This document shows positions 8,624 through 19,100 of a stretch of 64,000 nucleotides of DNA, one piece after another. Within the stretch, counting starts at the first letter, position 1. Every line of letters begins with the position of its first letter. The position numbers and the translations under genes were made by a program. The notes below the pieces were generated by a model, which saw nothing but the letters and a program-made list of their open reading frames with translations, was not told where the DNA came from and did no database searches. Source of the stretch: Megasphaera vaginalis (ex Bordigoni et al. 2020) (GTDB lineage: Bacteria; Bacillota; Negativicutes; Veillonellales; Megasphaeraceae); assembly GCF_900240295.1 (NCBI RefSeq), contig NZ_OEQB01000007.1, positions 51,137-115,136 of the forward strand, read 5' to 3'.

Positions 8624-11600
8624 TTAGTTTTTTCCGATCTTGAACCAGGCGGCGTACATTGTCGGCAAAACGAGAAGCGTCAGTACCGTCGCCCCCAGAA
8701 GACCGCCGGCGATCGCTACGGCCATCGGCCCCCAAAAGACGCTCCGCATCAACGGGATCATACCCAAGATCGCCGCCATTGCCGTCAACATGATGGGGCG
8801 GAAACGCATGATCGCCGAATCGATGACGGCGTCCCACGGACTTTCCCCGGCAGCCATATGCTTATCAATCTGATCAATGAGAATGACCGAGTTGCGAATA
8901 ATCATGCCGCCCAGGGCCAAGACACCGATATAGGCGACAAAGCCGAGGGATTTGCCGAAAAGCAGCAGGCCGATACTGACACCGATGATCCCCATCGGCG
9001 CCGTGATCAGCGTCAGCGCCATCAAGGAAAAGCTGCGCAGTTGGAACATCAACAGAGTCATGATGACCAGGACCATGATCGGCACCGGCTGCAGCAGATA
9101 GTCTATCGATTTGCGACTGTTTTCCAGCGCCCCGTCAACTGCCACCGTATAACCGAAGCCCATGGAATCGCGAATATCGGCGATGTCGTCATAGGCTTTC
9201 TGCGTTATGTCGTTGGCCGTTCCTGACAGACCGGTTCCCTGAATCGTGATTGTCGGTTTGAGATCGCGGCGCCAAATAATGCCGTCTTCCCCTTCGTAGG
9301 AAATCTTTGCCACCTGTTCCAGCGGCACGGTGCCGCCATTACCGACGGTAATCGGAATATCCTTGATTCGCGACAAGTCCGAACGATCGGCACTGCGCAA
9401 GCGCAACTGAATCCCGATGGTTCTGTCACCGGCATAATATTCGGCAATAGTCGCGCCAGACAGCTCCGTATACAGCGTTTTGGCAACGTCCTGTCCGGCC
9501 AGTCCCAAGGCGCGCAGTTTGTCCTGGTCCAGCGTCAGATGCATGACCTTGCTTTTCTGACTCCAGTTGAGATGAACATTTTGCAGATTCGGATCTTGCG
9601 ACAATTTTTTTCTGATTGCGGCGGCATAGCCTTTCACCTTATCGATATTGGGACCTGAGACGCGCAGCATGAGGGGATAATTGGAAGGCGGTCCCATTTC
9701 GATGAACTTAATATTACCGCGCACATTCGGCTGCTTTTCAGCCATTTCCTCGCCGATCAGCCTGACGAGTTCGGCCCGCGCTTCCGTATCTTTGGCGACG
9801 ACGACGAACTGAGCGTAATTATCCGTCGGCAGAACAGGCTCCGTCGTCAGGACGAAACGAGGTGCACTTTCACCGACATAATAGGAATACGAGGCGATCT
9901 TATCCTGTTGACCGTCCAGATAAGCGGCCAGGACGGCAGCTTCCTTCTGTGACGCTTGCAGCGACGCGCCTTCAGGCAGCCGCATTTCAACGATAACCTC
10001 AGGGCGCAGTGACGGCGGAAAAAATTCCTGCGGCACAAATTTCAGTAAAAAAAGGGACCCGGCAAATAGCACGCCTGTACCGATGATGACGCTCTTACGA
10101 TGCAGCAGGCACCACGTCAGCGTTTTGCGAAACCAGCGGTAAAAAGCGGAACCGTACAGCTCTTTTTCCGTCTCTTCCCGCTTTATCCTGATCAAATAGT
10201 ATCCGAAAAGAGGCGCAGCCATAACGGAAACGATCCAGGAGATCAAGAGCGCCGCCGTAATGACGGGAAACAGAGCCTTGCAGAACTCTGCAGCGGCTCC
10301 CTGGGAAAACGCGACGGGAATGAAGCCGGCGCAGGTGATCAACGTGCCTGTCAGCATCGGTTTTGCCGTCGCCTTGAAAGCGTAACATGCCGCTTCCAGC
10401 CGGCCATAGCCCTTCTCCAACTGCACACTCATCATTTCGACGGCAATAATGGCGTCGTCGACCAATAAGCCCAGGGCGACGATAAGGGCGCCTAAAGAGA
10501 CTTTGTGCAAATCAATGCCGGCGACTTCCATAACGCAGAAAACGCCGGTAAGAACGAGGGGGATGCAGCAGGCTACGACGAGACCGGTGCGGAGACCGAG
10601 ACTGATGAAGCTGATGAGCAGGACGATGATGATCGCTTCGCGCAGTGAATTGGTAAAATCGCCGATCGCTTCGTCAACGACCTTCGGCTGATCGGAAACC
10701 TGCTGCAGCGTCATACCGGCAGGCAGATCTTTTTCGGCTTCGCCGCATAAGCGTTTCAAGTTCTCACCGAGGGTGAGTATATTGCCGCCGTCAGTCATGG
10801 AAACGGCAATACCGATCGCCGGCTTGCCGTTAAAATACATTTTCGGTTCCGCCGGTTCGACAAAACGCCGTTCCACCGTAGCAATATCGCCGAGTCGGAA
10901 GATTCGGCCGTTACCGTTAATCGGCAAACTGCGAATGGAATCGAGATCCGTGAAAGTTCCGGTAATACGCAGGTACACGTTATCAGATGCCGTTTCCACC
11001 ATACCGGCAGGCGTCATGGCATTCTGTCCTTTGACGGCGGCGGCAATGGCGCCGGGCGGAATCCCCAGGGAGGCGAGTTTTTCGTTCTCTACTTCGACAT
11101 ATACCTTTTCCGACTGTACGCCCAGCAGTTCCACCTTGCCGACATCCTTTACGCCGAGCATGGCGCGGCGTATCGTTTCCGCTTTCTGACGAAGCTCTTC
11201 ATAGGAATAGCCGTCGCCGGTAACGGCGTAAACGGAACCGTATACGTCATCGTACCGGTCGTTGAAATAGGGACCGTAAACGCCTTCCGGCAGATCTTTG
11301 GCCACGTCGTTCGCCAAATTCCGCACTTCATGCCACGTAGCGCGCACCTTTCCCGTATCGAGTTTATCATCAAGGGTCACGTAAATGACGGCTTGTCCCG
11401 CTTTGGAATAACTCTTCAAATAATCGAGGTGCGGCGTATCCTGCAGTTTCTTCTCAAGCTTATCGGTAACCTGCTCTTCCATCTGTTCCGCCGTGGCACC
11501 GGGCCAGGAAACGTAAACGACCATTTGCCGCACAGTGTAAGAAGGATCTTCCATGCGGCCCAGTTTCATATAGGAGAAGACGCCGGCAATGGCGATGACG

Positions 11601-11659
11601 ATAATGAAATACCAGACGAGAGCTTTGTTTTTCAATGCCAATTCACTCAGATTTCTCAC
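8624..11659 (-). CDS. RND-family multidrug efflux transporter, inner-membrane pump
   Basis: 1011 residues of the AcrB/HAE1-like RND superfamily. The N-terminal helix is followed by the porter region (VRQMVVYVSWPGATAEQMEEQVTDKLE), a first block of helices (about 335-485), a second porter half and a C-terminal helix block. The helix-4 proton-relay type motif ALGLLVDDAIIAVE is present. It would use the proton gradient to export drugs or other amphiphiles across both membranes together with the adaptor upstream. The GTG start overlaps the adaptor stop (GTGA). No outer-membrane channel gene is in the operon, so a TolC-like protein must be encoded elsewhere. The substrate cannot be predicted. Confidence 0.93.
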   Translation of the reverse strand: MRNLSELALKNKALVWYFIIVIAIAGVFSYMKLGRMEDPSYTVRQMVVYVSWPGATAEQMEEQVTDKLEKKLQDTPHLDYLKSYSKAGQAVIYVTLDDKLDTGKVRATWHEVRNLANDVAKDLPEGVYGPYFNDRYDDVYGSVYAVTGDGYSYEELRQKAETIRRAMLGVKDVGKVELLGVQSEKVYVEVENEKLASLGIPPGAIAAAVKGQNAMTPAGMVETASDNVYLRITGTFTDLDSIRSLPINGNGRIFRLGDIATVERRFVEPAEPKMYFNGKPAIGIAVSMTDGGNILTLGENLKRLCGEAEKDLPAGMTLQQVSDQPKVVDEAIGDFTNSLREAIIIVLLISFISLGLRTGLVVACCIPLVLTGVFCVMEVAGIDLHKVSLGALIVALGLLVDDAIIAVEMMSVQLEKGYGRLEAACYAFKATAKPMLTGTLITCAGFIPVAFSQGAAAEFCKALFPVITAALLISWIVSVMAAPLFGYYLIRIKREETEKELYGSAFYRWFRKTLTWCLLHRKSVIIGTGVLFAGSLFLLKFVPQEFFPPSLRPEVIVEMRLPEGASLQASQKEAAVLAAYLDGQQDKIASYSYYVGESAPRFVLTTEPVLPTDNYAQFVVVAKDTEARAELVRLIGEEMAEKQPNVRGNIKFIEMGPPSNYPLMLRVSGPNIDKVKGYAAAIRKKLSQDPNLQNVHLNWSQKSKVMHLTLDQDKLRALGLAGQDVAKTLYTELSGATIAEYYAGDRTIGIQLRLRSADRSDLSRIKDIPITVGNGGTVPLEQVAKISYEGEDGIIWRRDLKPTITIQGTGLSGTANDITQKAYDDIADIRDSMGFGYTVAVDGALENSRKSIDYLLQPVPIMVLVIMTLLMFQLRSFSLMALTLITAPMGIIGVSIGLLLFGKSLGFVAYIGVLALGGMIIRNSVILIDQIDKHMAAGESPWDAVIDSAIMRFRPIMLTAMAAILGMIPLMRSVFWGPMAVAIAGGLLGATVLTLLVLPTMYAAWFKIGKN

Positions 11660-12741
11660 CCTTCGTCACCTTCCAATCGCACCGGCTGCCCTTCCTGAAG
11701 GAGGTGTACGCCGGCGGTGATGACGACGTCGCCGGCAGCGAGACCGGTTACCTGTACGTTATCATCGCCGAAGGAGACGATGGTCACTTTTTTCAGCGTT
11801 GCGGCATGATCTTTCGTTACGACCCAAACATAGGGCGTATTTCCTGTCTGATAAATGGCTGACAACGGCAACACGTAAGCTGTCGTATCGGGCGTTTCTC
11901 CCTTGGCCGTTACCGTAGCCGTCATGCCGAGCCGCATTCCCTGCGGCGGCGACGGCAAAGAAACCGTGACGGTATACGTCCGCGTCACACTGTCCGCCAT
12001 CGGCGCCACTTCGCGGACGATCCCCTGCGCCGATTGCTGCTGCAGGGCCCAGAAGGAAACGGTTACTTCTTTTCCGGCGCGGAAATCATCGACATGATTT
12101 TCAGGAACGTGAATTTCAACCTCCAAGTCACCGGAATGGACCAAGGTCAATACCGGCTGACCGGCGGCGGCCACCTGGCCGACTTCGCCGCTGACGGCGG
12201 CAATAACGCCGTCCGCATCGGCAGTCAACGCCGTATAAGAGAGTTGATTCTGCTGGGACTGGGCCTGCGCCGCAGCCTGACGATACTGGGCCGCGGCCTG
12301 ATCATAGGCTGTTTGATACTGATCAAGCTGCGCCGCGCTGACGGCATTCTGCGTATACAGGGCCTGGTATCTGGCCAAATTGGATGCCGCCAGATCATAT
12401 TGGGCTTGTGCCGCCGCCGTGACGGCAGCAGCCTGGTTGACACCTTGCTGTACGTCTTTCGGATCGACGGTCATCAAGACTTCGCCGCTGTGGACTACGC
12501 TGCCGAGTTGCACATTGCGAGACGTGATCCGGCCGCTGACTTGAAACGAAAGGTTACTTTCATACCGGCCCTTTACTACGCCGGCATAATCGGCCGCAGT
12601 CGCACCGCTTTTCGTGCCGACCGTTTCCGTACGTACAAGCAGCGGTTTCTCCGCAGCCTGCTGTTCATTGCCGCAACCGGCGAGCGCTGCCGACAGACAA
12701 AGCGCCAGAACGACGGCGCCGGCATATACGTGTTTATTCAT
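11656..12741 (-). CDS. RND efflux periplasmic adaptor lipoprotein
   Basis: 361 residues of the membrane-fusion (HlyD/AcrA) family. A lipoprotein signal ends in LSAALAGC (Cys about 22). A lipoyl/barrel-sandwich half (GRITSRNVQLGSVVHSGEVLMTVD) is followed by an Ala/Gln-rich helical hairpin (about 110-165), the second lipoyl half, a beta-barrel and a membrane-proximal domain (VTGLAAGDVVITAGVHLLQEGQPV). It links the inner-membrane pump to an outer-membrane channel. Its start overlaps the MarR gene stop, and its stop overlaps the pump start, so the three genes are translationally coupled. Confidence 0.93.
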   Translation of the reverse strand: MNKHVYAGAVVLALCLSAALAGCGNEQQAAEKPLLVRTETVGTKSGATAADYAGVVKGRYESNLSFQVSGRITSRNVQLGSVVHSGEVLMTVDPKDVQQGVNQAAAVTAAAQAQYDLAASNLARYQALYTQNAVSAAQLDQYQTAYDQAAAQYRQAAAQAQSQQNQLSYTALTADADGVIAAVSGEVGQVAAAGQPVLTLVHSGDLEVEIHVPENHVDDFRAGKEVTVSFWALQQQSAQGIVREVAPMADSVTRTYTVTVSLPSPPQGMRLGMTATVTAKGETPDTTAYVLPLSAIYQTGNTPYVWVVTKDHAATLKKVTIVSFGDDNVQVTGLAAGDVVITAGVHLLQEGQPVRLEGDEG

Positions 12742-13199
12742 AGTGCATCACCTTCATCACTTTCCTTTAAATTCAGATCGGCTTCCGCAGCGTTTTTCGT
12801 CACTTCCCGCAAGTCGTCCAACATCCGTTGCAAATCCGTTTCGCTCATGGTAACCGTAATGCGTTTCAGCCATTGCAGCACGACATCATGGAATACAGCC
12901 TCGATATTTCTGGCTTTGACCGTCAGACGGATCGTCTTTTGCCGTTTGTCCCGCTCGCCTTTGAGTCGGTAAAGATAGCCTTTTTCTTCAAGCGATTTCA
13001 GACCGCGGGCCACCATAGCCTTGTCGATATAGAGCAAGGCCGCCAATTCATCCTGTGTAATCCCTTCCGTCACGTAAAGCTGTTCCAGCAGTACGTATTC
13101 CGAATAGGAAATTCGCCATTGCCGGCAGCAGTTCGTAATATACAGCTGCGTCCTTCGATTCAAAATACCGAAGTTACGGCCGACACTCATGCAATCCAT
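12738..13199 (-). CDS. MarR-family transcriptional regulator of the efflux operon
   Basis: 153 residues. A winged-helix DNA-binding region (SYSEYVLLEQLYVTEGITQDELAALLYIDKAMVARGLKSLEEKGYLYRLKGERDKRQKTIRLT, about 32-93) is flanked by dimerisation helices, the usual MarR layout. It is the first gene of the efflux operon and overlaps the adaptor gene by four bases. A matching inverted repeat lies just upstream (13220-13234), so autorepression relieved by a ligand is the likely mode of control. The acidic C-terminal tail (EADLNLKESDEGDAL) is not diagnostic. Confidence 0.92.
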   Translation of the reverse strand: MDCMSVGRNFGILNRRTQLYITNCCRQWRISYSEYVLLEQLYVTEGITQDELAALLYIDKAMVARGLKSLEEKGYLYRLKGERDKRQKTIRLTVKARNIEAVFHDVVLQWLKRITVTMSETDLQRMLDDLREVTKNAAEADLNLKESDEGDAL

Positions 13200-13219
13200 T
13201 ATGTATCCCTCTTTTGTTA

Positions 13220-13254
13220 GTTGATTCGATCAACAATATGCTATGAAAAGTATA
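13220..13254 (-). promoter_or_regulatory. Promoter -10 and candidate MarR operator
   Basis: On the minus strand a TATACT -10 box is at 13254-13249; a TTGCAG is 17 bases further upstream as a weak -35. Just downstream, 13220-13234 is an inverted repeat GTTGAT-TCG-ATCAAC, the size and form typical of MarR sites. It would cover about +8 to +22 of the transcript, between the -10 box and the regulator's start codon. The operator assignment is inference from position and symmetry. Confidence 0.6.
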
Positions 13255-13280
13255 CCAGACTTTATGTCGTTCTGCAACAA

Positions 13281-13317
13281 AAAAGGAAGTCTCTTTAGAG
13301 AAAAGAAACTTCCTTTT
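13281..13317 (-). terminator. Terminator of the amidohydrolase gene
   Basis: Arms 13281-13290 and 13308-13317 pair perfectly (AAAAGGAAGT with ACTTCCTTTT), followed on the minus strand by TTTTTTG. It lies directly behind the amidohydrolase stop and insulates it from the efflux operon promoter. Confidence 0.85.
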
Positions 13318-13319
13318 CT

Positions 13320-14132
13320 TTATACCGGCAATTTATATAACCGTTTCGCCGTTTCATAGAAAACGGTATTCCACTCGCTTTCCGGTACAATTTCTTGGGT
13401 AAAGGAAATATAATCGCCAAGATTGGCTAAAGGCCAATCCGTACCGAACATGAAACGATCGTAGCAGTCCAGATATTCGAGCCAATTGCGCAACAGCTCC
13501 AGATAGCCTCTTTTCTTTTTGAAGAAGGCAGCCCGATCAGCCATCTTTCCTTCCAGCAGTCCTGACAGATCGGCAGCGACATTGCCATTCTTTTCCATGA
13601 CGGCAATCGCATCCTGAAGGAAGGGGTTACCTAAATGGCACATGACAAACTGCACATCCGGATACTTGACGGCCGCCTCGTCAAGCGTCAGCGGTTGGCT
13701 GTATTTTAAAAGAGCCCGCGACGTCGCCGTCAAGCCCGTGTGAATGGCGACAGGTTTGTCGTATTTTCTTGCCAGCTGATAAAAGGGATCGAGAAAATCA
13801 TCGTAAACGTAAAAATGATTATATCCGGGATACAACTTGATACCGACACAAGACGGCCGTTTCAAATTTTCTTCGACGAGAACCGCCTGCTCCGCCAGGG
13901 AACGGGTATCCGTATCCATATGGTCCAATCCGATACAATAACTCATAAAATCAGGATAGTGATGATCTTCCGGATACAACGATCTGTTGCTCATGACAAC
14001 GCCGTGAATAATGCCGTTTTCCGCATATGCCCGGCGCAAATGATCGGCAGAATTGACATGACCTGCCGCAACGGCAAGTTCATCAAAGCCGGGAAAATCA
14101 CTGAAATGGAAATGACTGTCTATAATTTTCAT
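13320..14132 (-). CDS. Amidohydrolase-family protein (amidohydrolase 2 type TIM barrel)
   Basis: 270 residues beginning with the metal-binding motif IDSHFHF (HxH). Further likely ligands are in VAIHTGLT (about 130) and QFVMCHLGNP (about 164), with a late Asp in FGTDWPLAN (about 232). This arrangement is typical of amidohydrolase-2 / decarboxylase-like TIM barrels. The substrate is not predictable. A good ribosome site (GGGGGAG) precedes the ATG. It appears to be a single-gene unit with its own terminator, downstream of the adhesin gene. Confidence 0.85.
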   Translation of the reverse strand: MKIIDSHFHFSDFPGFDELAVAAGHVNSADHLRRAYAENGIIHGVVMSNRSLYPEDHHYPDFMSYCIGLDHMDTDTRSLAEQAVLVEENLKRPSCVGIKLYPGYNHFYVYDDFLDPFYQLARKYDKPVAIHTGLTATSRALLKYSQPLTLDEAAVKYPDVQFVMCHLGNPFLQDAIAVMEKNGNVAADLSGLLEGKMADRAAFFKKKRGYLELLRNWLEYLDCYDRFMFGTDWPLANLGDYISFTQEIVPESEWNTVFYETAKRLYKLPV

Positions 14133-14258
14133 TAATTCCTACTCCCCCTATATACCTGTACGCTATGTATCATACCACAGTTTCTACAGCTGCGCATCCC
14201 TCCAATCTGCAGCTGCCGCAGTACAGAGCTGGAAGCTTATCATGCCATCGACGGCGAA

Positions 14259-14291
14259 AGAAAAAGAGAGCCGCATAAATGCAACTCTCTT
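14259..14291 (-). terminator. Terminator of the autotransporter gene
   Basis: Arms 14264-14276 and 14279-14291 form a 13-bp stem (two G-U pairs in RNA), followed on the minus strand by TTTTTC. It lies about 40 bases past the inferred original stop at 14329-14331. This supports that position, rather than the read-through stop at 14240, as the natural gene end. Confidence 0.8.
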
Positions 14292-14328
14292 CTAATCATG
14301 AATAATGTTTTACCTTCCTGTCGAAATA

Positions 14329-17300
14329 CTATGCCTTGGCGGCAACCGTATTGCGGTCTGCCGTCAACTGCTGGACTAAAGCCGTCAATTGTTGAACCTG
14401 CCCCCTTTAATTCTGCAATTTCTTTGGCCATTTCTTTTTTAGATGTGGAAACATGGTTACCGCGCCCCAGTTTCCAGGAAACGCCGGCATTAATCATATT
14501 CTCACCGCCGCCGAAGCTGCCGCCGACACTGAACATCGTATCTTCGTCCGGCCGGTAAAAAGCGCCTACCGCCACGGCGTTGGCTCCTGCGTAATTGCCG
14601 TATCCCGCTGCGAAGTCCCATTTATCATCGGCATCAAAATCCAGCGGATGCAATGCCGCAAGTGCCGCCGCCCCGGCCCCTGCACGATCAACACGCGTGC
14701 CGATCGCGTTGAGTTTATTGTCGATTTCACCGAATGAGCGCTTTACCTGTCCCACAGTGGCCGCATCGCTGTCGCTCGTACCGTCGGCAAGGTTATGTAT
14801 AGCCGTCTGTCCCGCATCGATCCCCGTGTCTTTATCTATCGTCATCTTCCCGACTTTCAGCGTATCCGTTTCGACACTCGTATCCGTGATCTCCGTGGAG
14901 TTTTGTCCTACTTCCAGCTTATCCACCTTGAGAAAAGTAAGCCCTGTGATTTCTTTCGCCAGTTTAACTTTCAGTTCGCCGTTTTCCGATATGACGCCGA
15001 TATTATTGTCCGAAAGTTCACCAGTCGCGCCGCCTGTTACTTTCAGCGTACTTCCCAAATCCTGATGAATCACCGCTCCCTTGTCGCCGGCATAGTTCGT
15101 CCCTTTTGGATCTGCTGCCCGGCCATATCTACAGCCGTCTTGGTCACCGTCGGACCGCCGGTAACGGTCATTCCTTCAGAGGTGACGGCCGTAGCTCCGA
15201 CGCGTACAGACTTGCTCGTGATCCCTTCCGTATTGATGACCGTATTCCCCGTTTTTATGCTCCCGTCCGTTCCGAGATCAATCGTTTTATTCAAATTGAC
15301 CTGTATCCCTGACTCCGTCGCTTTCGTCGTAATATTGGCGTCACCCGTAACGGTAATGGCCGTACCCAGTTTTCTGTCGACACGGCCAGTATCACCGGTA
15401 AAGGTCATCGTTTCATTATTTACGGCAGTGATCGAGTTGTTTAATGCGGCGGCGACGGCATACAGCTGACTGCCGTTGACGGCATCCGTTGACGCGCTGC
15501 TGATAAGGCCAGGTGCTACATTTTGAATCCGGCGTGTCTGCGTAGCGGACCCGACGGAAACAACGCCGACGACGTCGTCACCGCCGGCAAAACGTAACGT
15601 CTTCCCGCTTATCGTATCATGGGTATAAGTCTTATCGCTTCCTTCGGTCGTGATATCCTTCGCCACATAAGCGGAACCGTCTCCGAGAAATACGGAAGAG
15701 GCCGTTGTATTCGTTACATTATTTCCGAAGACAAACGTATTGTCTGTCGTTACGGTGTTATTGTTCCCCACTGCATAGGAACCGCTGCCACTGACAAGAC
15801 TCGGATCGCCGATTGCCCCGGAACCGCTGCCGGAAACGGTATTGCCCGTACCGATAGAAATAGACTTCGCGCCCGTCGCCTGTGCGCCGGTACCGATGGC
15901 GATGGCTTGATTGTCGGTCGCCGCCGAATTATGACCGATACTGACGGTTTCGTTGATACCGTTTAAAGCGGTCCCGGAATCGGAAGAACCAAGCACGATA
16001 TTGTGAGACGTCGTTCCGGCCAGCTTATGATTATCTCCGAAAAGGATATCTTTTGTTCCTTGTTCTATCGTATTGCCCGATCCGATAGCCGTATTGCCTT
16101 CATGTCCGGAAATATGATTATTGTTGCCGACGGAAAAACCGTCGTCAGAAGCAATGGTATTGTCATTCCCTACGGCATAAGAACCTGCTCCGGAGATAGT
16201 CGTGACGCCGTCGTCAGTACCGATTCCGAATACGCCTGACTTTTTCGCCGTAGAGGCCAACTTGTTATAGGAGCCTACTGCAAGACCATATTCGGCATCA
16301 TTCATGATACCGTGACCGATGCCCAAACCGAACTGCTTGCTGATTATCGAATTGGATCCGACAGCGACTACATTGCTGGCGACTACGTTATTATTCTGGA
16401 AATTACCAAGAATGACGTCCATGTTTCCGCCGGTATGATTTCCGGCTTGTGTTCCCATGATGATAGAGTTGGAAAGAGGTGTATTGTCTGCATTGACGCC
16501 TGCGCTGGATCCTGCTACAGTCCCCAAAATGATATTGCCGGATCCCCGCATTCCCCAACCGGCACGAGTTCCTAAAGCCACGTTGCTCGAACCCCTGAGT
16601 CCCTGCAGCGCGCCGGATCCGATGGCGGAGTTCCCGCCGGACGCATAGAAATCAGAAATAACCTTGGGCGCATTGGCTAAATCCTCAGCACCATTTAAGG
16701 CATTCAGACCGATGGCGATATTTTGACTTGTCTTGGTATTATTATTTGCCCATCTCCCAATGGAAACATTTTCTTCTCCGCTGAGATTCTGTCCTGATTC
16801 TGAACCAAAAGCGAAGTTGTAATAGCCGCTGGAGCCCTTTCCGACTTCATTTCCGACAGAAACGGAACTGTAACCGGCAGCGGTAGCGGCCGAGCCGATG
16901 GCGACGGCTGAGGCGCCTGTAGCTATGCCGCGTACGGGACTCATCGGATGTCCTTGAACCGTCTGTGCATTCGTCCCGATGGCAATGCTGTTATCACCGG
17001 TTGCGTCTGCGTTATAACCGATCATGACTGTATTATTTACATTTACCGCATGCCCTTTGACCGGTACTGTTTCCGTTACCGTATACGGAATATCTTCCGG
17101 TATGATCTCACCGGTATCGTTATTTTTTACTGTAATCGTATAGTGCTTCGTAACCGTAGTTTCTTTTGAGGCCATCGAACCGATGACTACATTGTTTTTA
17201 CCGCCAGACATTTCGTGGTAATCTCCGATGACGACATCCGAAGAGGACGCGGACAGCGTATTCCCCGTACCTACGACGGATACGTGATTGATATTGACGC

Positions 17301-18471
17301 CTTTGTTGGCATAACCGGTTATCGTATTATTGAAACTCGTCCGATCGGCAGTACCGCTGACCACGTTTCCAGCGCCGATCAATTGAGAGTCGACAGCGTA
17401 GTCCGACGTATTTCCATTCCCCAAAGCAACGACGGAACCACCGCTGGTCGACAGATAGGTACCCATTGTGGAAAGGAGATCGTCGTAACTGATGTTATCC
17501 TTGTCAAGGGCATAATACTGTCCCAAAGAAAGATTCCCTTGCCAATACCATCCCATAGGCAGTCCTGAGCCATCCGCAGCCAGCACGGATTTCCCGTAAG
17601 AATGCGTAACTTTGTTTCCGGCTCCCATAATAACGGCGCCATTGGCATTTTCCGTTTTATTGACTGCGCCGACAATGCTATTTGCCGTTCCGTCAAAATC
17701 CGTCTGGCTGCCGCCGGACGCGACTTGATTCAAGGCTCCGTAAACAGAGGCAAGATAGCCGTCAGTACTATAGTCGCCGCCTTCCACAACGGATTTAATC
17801 CCGGTCACCGTTTCCTGCCATCCATCCGCCTTGGACCGATCCCCGACCACGACGTTCATGCCGCCGCCGTTAATCCCTCTGCTGTGAGCGTGATAACCGA
17901 TGACGACGCTGTCCCCGCCTTGCCCCGCTTCTTTGACCGCCGCATCTGCCGCCTCATCTGCGTTCATGGACCCGATGACAATCGTATCCCGAGGGGCGCC
18001 AAGCGTTTGATTATCACCGATAACGATGCCGGTGCTGGCACTGGCAAGCTTATTATTATTGCCGATAACCGTAACCGTTTGTGTCAAATCGGGCCATGGG
18101 TCATTATCATCGGCAACGTTCCCATGGCCGATGATTGTATCCGCCGCATTCGTATGAGGCCGGTTTTTGATGGTATTATCAGTGCCGATCAGGTTGGCGC
18201 CTGTCGTCGTGCTGACTGCATTGCCGCTGCCGACAAGCAAAATGGCATCAGAATTGGTGCTGATGCTATTCGCCCCTGTCGTTGTTCCCGTTCCTACCGT
18301 AAAATTTTCAGCGCCGGCAGTCGATGCCGTCAACATAAGCACCGTTAAGAATAGCGCTGCAGAAACCCCTTTTTTGCCGCTTCGTTTCTTTGCGCTGTTT
18401 TTCACAATCTCAGCGACAACAACATAGCTGTTTTTTACGTTGCTCCAGATTACACGATAAAAATGATTCAT
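14329..18471 (-). pseudogene. Trimeric autotransporter adhesin (YadA-like), interrupted by two compensating frameshifts
   Basis: The frame from 18471 to 15070 begins with an extended signal peptide region (MNHFYRVIWSNVKNSYVVV..., cleavage after ...TASTAGA). About a thousand residues of YadA-head repeats (GxxNxxxG, SVAIGxxA types) and neck motifs follow, and the frame then stops after AGQQIQKGRTMPATRER. The continuation (GTNYAGDKGAVIHQDLGSTL..., stalk) and the YadA membrane anchor (ALHPLDFDADDKWDFAAGY... to ...NMINAGVSWKLG) are in the next frame, down to a G5 run at 14401-14405. After that run, the typical tail (VQQLTALVQQLTADRNTV) lies back in the first frame and ends at TAG 14331-14329. The total span is 4143 bases, divisible by three, so the two shifts cancel. 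As written, the N-terminal product lacks the anchor needed for secretion. Sequencing error or phase variation are alternatives to true decay. In the intact form it would be an outer-membrane adhesin. Confidence 0.85.
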
Positions 18472-18621
18472 TGATTGATGCCCCCAAATCCCCGCTTCGT
18501 TAAATAATACTTACCATTTTTTATCCAAAATAACATAACATAACATTTATGAATAGTTTTGTCCAGTAGTTACAGTTAAGACGAAATCTTTTTTAGACTT
18601 TAATCGCTGCAGGCTTTTATA

Positions 18622-18650
18622 ATTATGTTAAAACATGAACATATTGTCAT
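18622..18650 (-). promoter_or_regulatory. Promoter of the adhesin gene
   Basis: On the minus strand, ATGACA (18650-18645) and CATAAT (18627-18622) are separated by 17 bases. The spacer contains TATGTTCATGTTTT, nearly identical to the spacer of the feoA promoter at 22454-22482. Transcription would start near 18615. Confidence 0.65.
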
Positions 18651-18963
18651 TGGATTGATAAGTGCATTATCTTCATTTATAAAATCATAAATACATTTTC
18701 TCTTTTCCTTGGAAATCACGTCTTTTCTCAACAGTGAAACGTCTAGAGAATATTCCGTTCAAAAAAAAACAGCAATTATGCACACTGTTTCTTTGAGAAA
18801 ATTATTTACCTATATACTTAATTTTTTGTTTTTCATCCATATCTAAATTTTATCAATAATTGTAAAATTTTTATAATTGTTGCAGTTAATAATTTTTTCC
18901 GCTTTTCAAAACTATCTGTGTATCATCCCAAAAAATAATTCTCCCTTAATTTTTCTGACGCAC

Positions 18964-19001
18964 AAAAAAAGAACCTGCCGCCATTCCCGACAGGTTCTTT
19001 T
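18964..19001 (-). terminator. Terminator downstream of the GNAT gene
   Basis: Arms 18968-18977 and 18991-19000 (AAAGAACCTG/CAGGTTCTTT), followed on the minus strand by a seven-T run. It ends the transcript of the acetyltransferase gene about 100 bases after its stop. Confidence 0.8.
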
Positions 19002-19100
19002 ATGCATTCGTCTTTGGCAAGACTGGCAATGCCCAAAAAAGTTAGGCCATACCCACTCACGTATTTTGCACCAGCATCGAACAGTCTAAAGTCGACGATA

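Larger units (their letters stand above)
18472..19100. other. AT-rich intergenic region upstream of the adhesin gene
   Basis: About 630 bases, far richer in A+T than the flanks, with no convincing gene on either strand. It contains the adhesin promoter (18622-18650), a weak minus-strand hairpin with a T run (arms near 18768-18773 and 18786-18791) and the terminator of the GNAT gene (18964-19001). The roughly 145-base untranslated leader of the adhesin has no recognised riboswitch. Confidence 0.6.

Noticed and set aside
14240..14328. C-terminal extension of the autotransporter past the anchor
   Set aside because: It reads in the wrong frame after the G5 run and crosses the terminator hairpin. 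The known-type tail ends at 14329.
15100..18300. Repeats in the adhesin that could suggest a CRISPR-like array
   Set aside because: The periodicity comes from the YadA-head protein repeats in a coding frame. Units vary and there are no constant repeat and spacer lengths.
18762..18800. Small hairpin with T run in the adhesin upstream region as evidence for a small RNA
   Set aside because: The stem is only six base pairs and no matching promoter is convincing.
19002..19100. Open minus-strand stretch after the GNAT stop (includes YVSGYGLTFLGIASLAK)
   Set aside because: It has no ribosome site or good start codon and runs into the terminator. I could not relate it to any family.
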